NCBI RefSeq assembly: GCF_026212465.1
Contig: NC_080058.1
Span: forward strand, 15,437,537 to 15,501,536
DNA: 64,000 nucleotides
Source of the DNA: Amaranthus tricolor
Taxonomy: Eukaryota; Streptophyta; Magnoliopsida; Caryophyllales; Amaranthaceae
Direction of reading: 5' to 3'
Positions 12,901 to 22,600 of the stretch are shown in pieces. Within the stretch, counting starts at the first letter, position 1; every line of letters starts with the position of its first letter. The notes beneath the pieces are model-generated. The model was not told where the DNA came from. It was given only the letters and a program-made list of their open reading frames with translations, and searched no databases. A program made the position numbers and the translations under genes.

Positions 12901-14166
12901 TTACATGGATCTCTTGATGAAGAAGTCAATATGAAAATGCCACATGGTATTCTTAATCCAGAGAACAAAGTATGCAAGTTACTCAAATCTCTCTATGGGT
13001 TGAAACAAGCTAGCAGACAATGGTTTGCCAGGTTAGCTGCTGAATTACAAAAGAAGAACTTCACACAGAGCAAGAATGACTACTCTTTGTTTATACACAA
13101 AGACAATGTGGATTTGTGTATTGTTGCTGTTTATGTTGATGATATCATCCTCACAGGTACAAATACAACAACTCTTAATGACCTCAAGTTACACCTACAT
13201 ACTGTCTTTAGCATCAAGGATTTGGGAGAATTGAGTTACTTCCTTGGTATTGAGGTCTCCAGGGTAGATAAAGGAATCATATTGACACAAAGAAAGTTCA
13301 CTAAAGAGCTTCTTGAGCATTGTGACATGGATGTTTCTAAATCAGCAAAAACTCCTATGCCTGTTAACCTCAAGCTATTAGCAGATGAAGGAGATTTTTA
13401 TCATGATCCAGCTCAATATAGATGTCTAGTAGGAAAATTGAATTTTCTTACGCACACCAGACAAGACATTTCCTTTGGGGTGCAGACACTTAGTCAATTC
13501 CTTCAAAGTCCTAGAATTCAGCATGTTCAAGCTCTTTCCCACATGTTAAGATATCTAGCTGGCTCTATAGGTCAAGGTATCTTACTCCAATCTGGTAATG
13601 AGCTATCTCTGCAAGGTTTTTCAGATTCAGATTGGGCCTCTTGTCCAAACACAAGAAGATCTGTCACAGGTTACATCATGCTACTAGGCAAAAGTCCTAT
13701 ATCCTGGAAATCTAAAAAGCAGTCTATTGTCTCTCGATCTTCCTCTGAAGCAGAATATAGAGCATTGGCCTCAGCCGCCTCAGAAATCACTTGGCTAGTA
13801 CGATTGTTGTCTAAATTGGGTGTTCAAGATTTGAAACCTGTTAAACTTTGTTGTGACAATCAATCAGCTATTCACTTGGGCAAGAATCCAGTTCATCATG
13901 AAAGAACAAAGCATGTTGAATTGGACTGTCACTTTACTAGAGATAAAGTTTTAGAGGGCTTATTGGAGCTTGTCTATATCCCTACAACTGATCAGCTGGC
14001 AGACATACTAACGAAGTCTCTTGCTTCTCCTCAACTCAACAAGTTACTTTCCAAGCTGATTGTTCAACCTGTTGATTCAACCACCAGCTTGAGGGGGGGT
14101 ATTACTGATAAGGGTATTACTAATAAGGGTATTATTGACCCAATTCATTACAATAAAGATGTATAA
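9901..14166 (+). CDS. copia Gag-Pol polyprotein, intact frame
   Basis: 1421 residues without a stop. Domains in order: Gag with a copia N-terminal segment (about 25-75) and UBN2-type region; CCHC zinc knuckle CDYCKMTNHTVNKC at 259-272; aspartic protease WIVDSGATDH with the Asp at 357; integrase zinc-binding start at His 488; integrase catalytic D546, D609, E645 (35 residues between the last two) with QQNGVVERK; reverse transcriptase with YVDD at 1078-1081; RNase H with DSDW at 1242, SSSEAEY at 1281 and CDN ending at 1320. All key catalytic residues are present. The last 21 codons lie inside the 3' LTR and the stop TAA (14164-14166) is part of the LTR TATA box. It probably encodes a functional copy-and-paste machinery acting in cytoplasmic particles and then the nucleus. 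Confidence 0.95.
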   Translation: MFESNYVSQNSTQNSITDPNSVYYIHPNENPTVSLISEKFNGENYADWKRAMILALSMKNKIAFIDGSLIKPEIADPLFKAWDRCNNMIISYLLRSVDTTIAKSVLYFSTAYEIRKDLEDRYSVISGPQSYSLQQNLSKICQDDSSVAEFFTKIKGTWDQISAANPIPICTCNGCTCSLTKKILKNQQDERLVQFLMKLDGKHNAVRTNILMMNPIQDERQQEITEAYNKHSTMAFTAGDGLKGETNRSTFFKKNNLFCDYCKMTNHTVNKCYKLHGYPKNDRNNKATKAKRVAAMACEDEQNDEQDQDAVLYKKLVNLIKQNKLENDDDKATDTNNNMAGNNICLISCSNSRWIVDSGATDHICSSLALFDSYHIFDKSPNKITVADGKQLKIANIGTVKFRNGIILKNVLHVPRSQFNLISTYKLCKDMDCDIVFTQNKCIIQDHSKRSTLVLGNLDSGLYAVGNDDVKTKHSVNVAVTEELKLMHLRLGHIPFNKLQLVDDSLANKNNLDCVCQICPRAKQARSSFPKVGSRSKNCFDLLHIDVWGPYRVKTHNNCTYFLTIVDDFSRHTWTFMMRNQNDSVEILEFLIAYIHNHFAVTVKTIRSDNAKELCEGSILKVYRKFGILHQRSCTDTPQQNGVVERKHRHLLETARALYFQSKVLLQFWGECLLTATHLINRMPLSSIENKSPYEKVYGVKPNIDHLRVFGCLVYASTLKANRSKFDSRAIPCVMMGYEIGQKGYKLLNLETNKLFVSRDVKFCEKHLPFHLSDSPQTPLNPIFLPSHTPFNLLEDMSLPDAFNFTHMQTPNPDTSSTPHLPVPQPNPPTLLTNLPDKRPHKKPAWMDDFVCIASTNTQHWCNIVQFADIPASCRAFISKISILPEPTTYLEAAQHPEWVTAMQEEIEALTTNNTWIVTDLLKGKKAIGCKWVYKVKLKKDGSLERYKARLVAKGFTQKFGVDYAETFSPVVKMATIRCLLAIASGKQWPLYQLDINNAFLHGSLDEEVNMKMPHGILNPENKVCKLLKSLYGLKQASRQWFARLAAELQKKNFTQSKNDYSLFIHKDNVDLCIVAVYVDDIILTGTNTTTLNDLKLHLHTVFSIKDLGELSYFLGIEVSRVDKGIILTQRKFTKELLEHCDMDVSKSAKTPMPVNLKLLADEGDFYHDPAQYRCLVGKLNFLTHTRQDISFGVQTLSQFLQSPRIQHVQALSHMLRYLAGSIGQGILLQSGNELSLQGFSDSDWASCPNTRRSVTGYIMLLGKSPISWKSKKQSIVSRSSSEAEYRALASAASEITWLVRLLSKLGVQDLKPVKLCCDNQSAIHLGKNPVHHERTKHVELDCHFTRDKVLEGLLELVYIPTTDQLADILTKSLASPQLNKLLSKLIVQPVDSTTSLRGGITDKGITNKGIIDPIHYNKDV
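14091..14099 (+). other. polypurine tract of the young copia
   Basis: GAGGGGGGG directly abuts the 3' LTR at 14100, the normal position for the plus-strand primer of reverse transcription. It is also translated as part of the Gag-Pol frame. Confidence 0.8.
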
Positions 14167-14324
14167 ATACCACTATCTTTGTTTAACATTTTTTAGGTCT
14201 TTAATTTCACAGTTAATACAATCAATAAAATTGCTCTTTCTCTCTCTGGTCCTTCTTCGCTTCTTCTTTGCTGCTTCTTCCTTTTCCCCAAGAACAATTC
14301 TTCTGAAAATCAGAAATTGCATCA
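14100..14324 (+). repeat. 3' LTR of the young copia
   Basis: 225 bp, matching 9529-9752 except for one extra T in a CAGTTAATAC stretch, G/A near CAGAAATT and T/C in the final TGCATCA. It is followed by the target copy AATAC at 14325-14329. Confidence 0.9.
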
Positions 14325-14451
14325 AATACCTTATATTTAACCCTAAATAAGTAGTAATTGCAATGATAAGTGTTGAAACTGCCTTTTCACCAACTCCATT
14401 CTTGGTTTGGATAATTTGTCTATAGATTCCTAACGAAAAAGAATAAATAAA

Positions 14452-14642
14452 TGTAGAACAATATATATTTAAAATATTCTGAATATTTTAGTTTCCTTGT
14501 TCAGGGTATAGAATTAAGGCAGATTATTTTTTTCTTTATTAGTGTTAAATATTTATGTATAAATTCCAAGTTGTATACTCATAATTAATTAATATAAAAC
14601 AATATTCATAAACCTTAAATTTCGCATTTTTAAAATTCCTCA
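14452..14642 (+). repeat. 5' LTR of the old copia
   Basis: 191 bp, TGTAGAACAATATATATTTA to AAATTCCTCA. Recognised by its diverged second copy at 38603-38778. Confidence 0.88.
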
Positions 14643-14655
14643 TTGTATCAGAGCC
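14643..14655 (+). other. primer binding site of the old copia
   Basis: TTGTATCAGAGCC sits immediately after the LTR and differs by one base from the standard tRNA-Met copia site. Confidence 0.8.
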
Positions 14656-14723
14656 GTAAGGTTTATATCCAAAAAAATTCGTTAAACCTTTACTTTACTC
14701 GATCATTTACCTTCTAACCTTTG

Positions 14724-14950
14724 ATGGCTGACTCAACTAATGAAGCAACACATACACAATGGTTCTTCATGGAACAAATGGAACAAATGTTTCAAATATT
14801 TCAGAAATTCAATAAACTAACCAATCCAACATAAAATCCATTCACAGGCCAACTTTTTGAGAAACTGACCTACCATAATTATACTAAATGGTGCAAATTA
14901 ATGCATCTAGCCATTAGCAGTCGACGGCGGCTCAACCATATTATTGACGC
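14724..14950 (+). pseudogene. gag, first part (old copia)
   Basis: Starts MADSTNEATHTQWFFMEQME with a putative ATG at 14724. An in-frame stop falls about 36 codons in, and the frame continues with a UBN2-like segment (FEKLTYHNYTKWCKLMHLAI). It is cut at 14950 by the hAT-like insertion; the downstream part starts at 17661 after the target duplication. Confidence 0.75.
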
Positions 14951-17652
14951 TAGGGATGTTTGAAAAAACCCGGTCCGCTTGACTCAACCCGTCAACTCGC
15001 CGACCTGAATCTTATATAACGGGTCATATTTATAAAAACTTATAGGTTATGAGTAGGGTACATGACCCGTCTTAATCGGGTCAGATCATGAGCCGCAAAC
15101 TTTTTTGAGACGGGTACCCGCTTAACCGCTATTATAAAGACAATTGTTTTGGGGTGATAACCTTACTGATCCAGACACCCAGTTGTATTTGTAAATGTAA
15201 ATGCCAAGTTTCCGCTTGCCAACCAAATTCTATTACACGTTTCTCATTTCTTCAGTTCTTCAAACTGTAGAGGCGGAGGAAAAATTGGTTCAGCGTAATT
15301 TTTAAAATTATGATATTTTTTAACGACTTTATATCTTTATACACTTAATATATACTAACTAATTTAACATTGAGGTCCCTAATTTTTCGAGATCATGTTC
15401 GTTGAACATGTTGAATATGCTAAAAACCTCATATGCTTCAAAGTCTCATTTCTTATTTCTTTTCTTTCTTCTTTGTCCTTCGTCACTTTTTCATCTTCAT
15501 TTTGTTTCCCTTTCTTTAAATTTTAAGTCTCATCTCAGAATCATTCTTCACTTTCAATTACAATATTTTTTTTTTCGAATTGCTTTTGATTTTTGTTTAA
15601 AGTTTAGATTGTTCTTGTTCTAAGAGTAATGCCATTGTTTTCCTTGTTTTTTTTAATATTGATCTTGTGTGTTCTAGATTGTTCTTTCATTTTTATTTTT
15701 AGTTTCTTTTTTTTATTATATTTTTTGGTTTTATCATTCTTACTTAGGTAGTTTTTTAAATTTTTTTTGGTTGTGTTACTGTGTGCACTGGCCTAGTATC
15801 CTACTTGTCAATAGTTTTGTACTTAGGTAGTTTAGTATTACTCTAGATAATCCGCGTGCGATGTCCGATTTTTTGCATTTTAATGCTTTTTATTATTTTA
15901 AAAAAACAAAAAAAATGAATTGTAAATTATTGGTTATTGAGTTTCAATGAATTAATAATTGCAAATAATAGTTAATATTTTATTCATTTTTAATATTAAA
16001 AATACTATTTTATAAGTTATGTATGATGTTGAATATTATTATTTTAATATTATATTAATATTTACTAAGTAATCATAACAAATTAGGGTAAAAATAAATT
16101 CTAATATCAATAAATTGTTTTGAACATATATTACAATAGTAAATTAAATGAAATATTTTAAATGATGATAACATTTATATATAAAAAATAATTTAAATAA
16201 TAGTACAAATATAAAATTAAAAATACTTTGTCTTGTATGAGACTATCTCAATATTGAGATGGATTCATGTAATTAGCTCAATTATCTTATTGATTACTAT
16301 AAGATTGTAATTGACACTTTAATATTATAAATAACCACTTTAATAAAATAAAAAGGGATCAATTAAAAATATTAATGGTCACTTTAATGTTGTAAACAAT
16401 TATTGTATGAAATTATCTCATTGTTAAGCATGCCCCACATGTGTGCTAAATACCTAATTAATCCAAATTTAACAAAATCATAATATGGACTTTTTTTTAA
16501 GGTCGTATCACTGAAAGATGACCTCTCACAAAAATAGTGATCATTTTAACACAAAAAGTATATAATGACCAACCCAACAGAGATGGTGTTCACCGTGAGT
16601 CCGTCTCAATTAAGGACTTATGAATAAAAAAAACATTTAAAGTAATATTATTATGTCTATTTAAAAAATAAATAATAAAAGAAATTTAGAGTATAAAATT
16701 AAAGCAAATTTCAGATGATTGCCAAAATAAAGTTGTAAAAATAAAACATATAGATTTATTATTATGTCCTACATTATTTTACTTTACATTGTAAAAATAA
16801 AACGTCAAGTAACCATCAACTTTGCATTACAATTCAAAGATAATAATAAATATTATTTATGTATATATTCCAATTATTCTTTTAATTATAATATAGTCTT
16901 CAATATTGCTGATTGCAGTTTTACGTATATAGTTAAGAAGATAGATATATATATACACAATTATTAGAATTGGTTTTTTTTTTTCATTTTTTTTTGTTTT
17001 TTGAATTAGATTAAATACATTAGGTAGATTATTGAAAGATTTATTGCATTAACAAAATTCCAATAGTGCATTTATATAATTTGATTATATAAACCAGTTT
17101 TCAATGCATTTAGGCATTGTCTTGAAAATTAACCAATTTCAATGTATTAATTATGATAATATTATTTGGATTAATCAATATTAATCAATATCAATGGAAA
17201 ATTCAATTCCATTATATAATAGGATGACATCATCATCCTATTTCATCCTATATTGGAGGAAAAACTTTACTCCACAAGGTAACACCTCATAAAATTTAGG
17301 GTATGATAATGTCAGCGTTTTTATTTTAGATATAGGTATAGATTTGAAAATCAATTGTCAATAAACTATGTCAAACATTCAGCAAATTCAATAAATTATG
17401 TTTTATACCAATTAGGTTTTTTTCTTGTTCAGTTTTGTTCTATACCACAACCAAATTCAACCTTAAAATACCAATAAACCATGCAAAAAAATGACAAAAA
17501 TGAAATTGGTTACCCGGTGTCCCAACTCGATTTATCCGGATACCCGAATAAATCGCGTTGGAACACGAGCCGTTAAAATAGGTACCCGAATAACATGGCA
17601 CTCGGCTTTTTGGGTACCCCAAATGCTGGGTTCCTCATTTTGAACACCCCTA
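14951..17652. mobile_element. non-autonomous hAT-like element with 8-bp target duplication
   Basis: The left end is TAGGGATGTTTGAAAA and the right end is TTTTGAACACCCCTA, whose reverse complement TAGGGGTGTTCAAAA matches with two or three differences. Flanking 8-mers are ATTGACGC (14943-14950) and ATTGTCGC (17653-17660), a target duplication with one mismatch. Both subterminal zones carry GGGTCA/TGACCC and GGGTACCCG-type motifs. The 2.7 kb between contains no transposase-like frame, only very AT-rich sequence with T runs, so mobility would need a transposase supplied elsewhere. It sits exactly inside the copia gag frame, which confirms the borders. Confidence 0.85.
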
Positions 17653-17660
17653 ATTGTCGC

Positions 17661-18420
17661 ATCCCCACTACCCACCGATTATGAGTATCCACAATGGGCT
17701 CAACGGGACTCCGTGGTAATATCATGGGTCATTGATAATATTGATGCAGACATTGTAAACCAATTTCTAGACTATATTATTTATCGTGATTTATGGCAAG
17801 GGATTGGAAATCTCTTACATAGTGTTAGAGATGAACTCCAGATTTGTGATCTGAGTTCTAATACAACCACTTTGACACAAGCAAATGACATAATAAAGGT
17901 ATACTTTGGCAAACTGAGTATCTTAGGGAAAGAAATTGACAAACGGATGCCAAATCCTATGACTTGTCGAAAAATGACATTACTGCTTTCTCTAAAGTTT
18001 TACAAAGGTGTAGGCTATATCAATACCTCATTGGAATCAATTGATATCTAGACAAAGAAGAAAGAAACATCCTAACATTGATCTAGTGCTGACGGTAGAC
18101 GTGGCATATGCTAGTATTCGACAGGAAATAGCACATAGGAAAATCATGACTAGCGTCTCATCATTACGACCTGATCCCTCAGAGATTGAAACGGGGCTTG
18201 CCATACACCAAAAACATCCTTCTAGAAACTGTGAAGACGATGACTGGAAAAAACTGGTGTAATTACTATGGCGGTTCAAGGCATACTAAGGAAGGATGTT
18301 TTAAGCAGTTAGGTACCTTGAATGGTGGAATGATCTTTAGAAGAGGAAGGCCACCATCAAAGCACTGGGAAATCGAACCGGCAACACGGCCCACCTGGCG
18401 ACTGCAGATCACCTTATGAA
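17661..18420 (+). pseudogene. gag, second part with zinc knuckle (old copia)
   Basis: Continues the UBN2-type Gag: VISWVIDNIDADIVNQFLDY, DLWQGIGNLL, VYFGKLSILGKEIDKRMPNP. After frame changes near 18040-18190 comes a knuckle-like CNYYGGSRHTKEGC at about 18260-18305. In it the second metal-binding Cys of the CX2CX4HX4C pattern is a Tyr. Several stops and shifts show it is dead. Confidence 0.8.
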
Positions 18421-18840
18421 GTCACATCATCACATGGTGCATCATATAACTTAGTAGGCTGTGAGATAAAAGGTGGAGGAAGAACAAAATTGAAATTAGA
18501 AGAAAAAGAAGAAGAAGAAGAGGAGAGAGAAACAAAATCAGAAATGGCAGCCTCACTATATAGGGAAGGGGGAGAGAACTTTCCTAAAACCTATACTTAT
18601 ACTACCCATAAATCTACCCCTAATAACCCTACCCTAAATAAATCCAAAACTCATGGCTGCCCCCAATACCCACAAAAATTGTGTACACCCGAACCAAATT
18701 CGTATACCTCACAAATCCGAACCCACAACTTAAGCCCCACCAAATTCCTATACTAATAAAAATTGGATGCCCCACAAACCCCAACCCACAAATTTAACCC
18801 AACCAAGTTTCAGGATTTTAAAAATATAGGCCTATTAAGT
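18421..18840 (+). other. gag-protease linker, decayed
   Basis: Glu/Lys-rich then Pro/Thr/Asn-rich low-complexity coding remnant (open from 18490) between Gag and the protease. A TAA and frame wobble near 18753-18763 break it. Confidence 0.5.
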
Positions 18841-19690
18841 CACAAAACTCACCCTAAATGGATATTTGATTGCGGAGCCACTAACAGTATGACTTTTGAC
18901 CCTCGTGATTTATTATCCATTCAAATTATATCCCGCACCCACATTCAATCATCCAATGGCGAGTGTATTCCGGTAGACCAAGAAGGGCCAATTGACATCT
19001 CTCCTTCTCTTTGTATTAAAAATTGCTTATTAATACCTAGTTTGTCTCATAAATTGTTGTTTATTAGTCAGTTGACCAAAGAGCTTAATTTTACGGTTCT
19101 TAAGACTTCAGATGGTTGTGTTATACAGGATGCTCAGAGATGAACAATCGTTGCACATGGTACTGAACGGGGTAGCTTATACTATGTGGATGAGGTGTTT
19201 CAAAAGGTCATACAATGCTTGCTCATGGGTCTCCCAACCACCAGTTATGGATGTGGCATAGTCGTTTAGGTCACCTATCTTTAGGTTATCCAAAGCATCA
19301 TTATCCATCTCTTCATAATTGTAATATCTCTTTAGATGGTGAAGCTTGTGTACAAGCTAAGAGTCATTAACATTCTATTATTCCTAGTATGTCCAAAACT
19401 GATAAACCTTTTGTTTTGTTACACTCTAATGTACGAGGTCCTACTCCTGAATCCAATTCACAAGGTTTTGCATATTATGTTTTATTTATGGATGATTGTA
19501 CTCGTATGAGTTGGATTTATTTTCTTAAACACAAATCGAAGGTTTTTGATACGTTCTTTATGTTTTACAACATGATGCTCACATAATTTCATACTCAAAT
19601 CCAAATTCTTAATCAGACAATGGTGGTGAATTTGTTTCTCTCAATATGAAGCAATTCATCTAAGAACATGGTCTCATTCAGTAAACTACA
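18841..19690 (+). pseudogene. protease and integrase N-terminal half (old copia)
   Basis: The protease core HPKWIFDCGATNSMTFDP starts near 18850 (active-site Asp followed by Cys instead of the usual Ser), with LLIPSLSHKLLFISQLTKEL after it. A stop follows at 19141. The integrase zinc-binding part (LWMWHSRLGHLSLGYPKH, about 19240-19300) lies in another frame. The catalytic domain begins PFVLLHSNVRGPTPE, with the first Asp replaced by Asn in the usual D-x-x-GP motif, and continues YVLFMDDCTRMSWIYFL. It is broken again near 19585 and interrupted at 19690 by the orphan insertion. Confidence 0.8.
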
Positions 19691-22600
19691 TGGTCAAATT
19701 ATAATAGCCCTATTTTTAAGTCTCTTTTGATCTTAGCTTAAGTATGGATTAGTGCTAGCAACCAATTTAGTTATTTATCCGAAAGTGCCAAATATAATAA
19801 GAGTTTAAATTTACCTAAGCTATATTCTATGTAATTGAGTGCTACCACTTGGAAGCTTCTCCTAACACTCTAAGCTTTCTATAAGTACCTTATACGCCCT
19901 TACATCCCTCCAGAAATGAGAGATCCATCCCTATCTTTCTACCCGTTCTTCTCAACAGTTTCTGGCAGCTTATATACCTTTAATAAATCATCCTTTTTCT
20001 CCCAAATTATTTTAATAAGTGCCTCATATTTTTATACTATAATATGTTAGACATCCAAAGTTTTCCATTGATACCTAACACGCACATATACAAGTTCTAT
20101 AAGTCCCTCATCCTCAAGCAAACATTCACAATATGTTGTTCTTTTTTTTAGGTCAACTGTATACATGGACACAATTTGAAGTGTTTACCCATCTTTCTCT
20201 TCATGCATGTATAAATAAAACTTATAGTTATCTTATACACAAAATTGCTCACATTTTAGACCCATTAATTACATCAATTGGAGTATATAAAGTTATGTTT
20301 TACCCTCAAAGATTTTGGACAACTAAGAGTAAGCTAATTTCGAACACCTTCTATTTTTTGGATTTTTGACCATCTTCTACTCATTTTAACACATAGTTTG
20401 TTCTTAAGAAACATGGGTCTTGGTGTTTTGAGCAATTAGACACTTGAATCATTGGATTTGGAGTTCGGAGCTAGACGTTATAAGCATTTTAGTAAGACAT
20501 GTCAAAAATGGACTTATGATGGTGAGAAATTTGGACTTTAAGTTGAATGTGGAATTTATAATTGGAGTTAGAGTTAAAGATAGAAAATAGTTTTATCATT
20601 TCCTAAGCCAAAATCATCAACTTTTGTAAGGTTCTAGTATTATTATTTTGGGAGCTTGATTTTTATTCTTGAAACCTTGAAGATTATTCTTTGAGCTTAT
20701 TTTCTCTTATTTTGGAGTTCTTATTTCTTATTATTTCTCTTGCATCCTTGGTGGCTCACACTTCTTAACCTTCTTACTATGTGACATTTATATTATATTT
20801 ACTTGAGTATGTGAAAGATATGACAATATGCTAGATTGATTAAATTTTATATTACATGTTCACTTAAAGTATGAATAACATATTTTTTCTGTGTTAAAAG
20901 TAAAAAAAATAAAATGTTTACTATATGTTTAAGTATATGGATGTTGTAAGTTGAATATATATATATAACTTAAAAGGGTTTTTAAATTCATTTAAAACAA
21001 CTAGAATGTGATTCATAAGTCTATAAAATCATTACGACAGAAGATTTCATAAAACACTATTTTCTTAAATACGAGATAGTTTTGCCGGTAATAAAATCGA
21101 TAATTGATTTACAAAGTACATATTAATTCTCCAACAAGGCCCAAATTAATCAAGTCATTATAATACCTTATTTAAAATGAATTTAAGGTTGTCCCATCAG
21201 ATTATAATTGGTTATGCGAATTTATAACGATCTTACAATTACTTTCGACAATTTGGGTATTTACCGTTATTTAAATGGTGTCTTAAATCCGTAAAATTTA
21301 TAAACCATCTAACTTAAACTTAATTTATACTATGAGGCAGTAGGTTATTAATATAATTATAAATTTTTTTTATATAGGTCTATTTTTACCCAAATTTAAT
21401 TAACAATATTACACTTTTTAATAAATAAACATTGTCTATTAATTTGATAAATTAGTAAACAATTAATAATTTATTTTATAAAATTATACCAAAGTTCCAG
21501 AAGTCATAAAATATGTTTATTAGGCTATTTGAACTTATAAAACTCATGTATGATTTTTTTTTATTTTGTATAGATATTTTATCGATAAATAGAATAAAAT
21601 AGGTTCTAAAATTATTTGAGTCCGAATAAAATATTATAAAAATTATATCATATTCCAGAGCTATTTTAAGGGGTATAAAATTTTAAATAACCATTAAAAA
21701 TCATGTGGGGTATTTTTAATAATTAATATCGTTATTTTACCAATCAACCGAATAAAATTTATTTAAGTCCATATATGGTCACGAAAATCCATATAAGTTT
21801 TTGAACATGTATCTACTGTTTGTATAAGTGTCTCATAAAATTTTCATGTCCAAAAGACGTAATTTAGTATTTATTTTATATTTTACCGTTTTCAAACTTA
21901 CCGATTATTAATAACCGAGTAAAACTTATTAAGGTCCTTAAATGTCAATGAAACCTTCCCAAACTTTTACCAATTTTACCTACTGTCCATATGAGTATGT
22001 GATAAAAATTTCAAGTCCATATGTCTTTGTTTGGTAATTATTTTATATTTTACCATTTTACAATTTACCGTTATACAATTTAACGATTATTCAAAAATAA
22101 TAAAAAAAATTCCAAACTAAATATATTCTGGCCAAATCTTGTTGGAGACATTATAATATGTTTTTATTAATTATTTTTGATGATGAAGAGTTCATCTAAT
22201 ACCATGTTTTATAATAAGAGTATTTAACACCTTAAAATCCATTAAAATATCAATTTAACGAATAATCTCAACAAAAAGTATCAAAGAAATTTTCTTAACA
22301 TATAGCTACTGGAAATTTCTTTTAAAATGAATTTCAAATATTTTCAAATTCATATAATCATTTCCATCACAATAACTTTCACAAAGTAGTGTTAAACATG
22401 CCTTTAAACATACAATAATTTATAAAATCAACATGCATGATGCCCACAATAATAATACATGTAATAAATTATTCCATACTCAAATTTATCATTTTGATAT
22501 CATTTTCCAAGATTTAAGAACTTCTCTTTGGGAATTTTTTTTTTTTTAAAGTTTATACACAAACTTTCCCAACTTGTTCTTAAATCCTTTAAAAATCACC

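Larger units (their letters stand above)
9529..14324 (+). mobile_element. complete young Ty1/copia retrotransposon
   Basis: A 4796-bp element with all parts in order: 5' LTR, tRNA-Met-type primer site, one open Gag-Pol frame, polypurine tract, 3' LTR. The LTRs differ by two substitutions and one 1-bp indel over 224 bp, indicating recent insertion. The 5-bp flanks are AGTAC on the left and AATAC on the right, a target duplication with one mismatch. Integrase lies before reverse transcriptase, which defines copia order. I do not assign a lineage with confidence. Confidence 0.93.

Noticed and set aside
15402..15623. 73-codon Phe/Leu/Ser-rich frame inside the hAT-like element
   Set aside because: Comes from T-rich low-complexity sequence; no hAT transposase motif.
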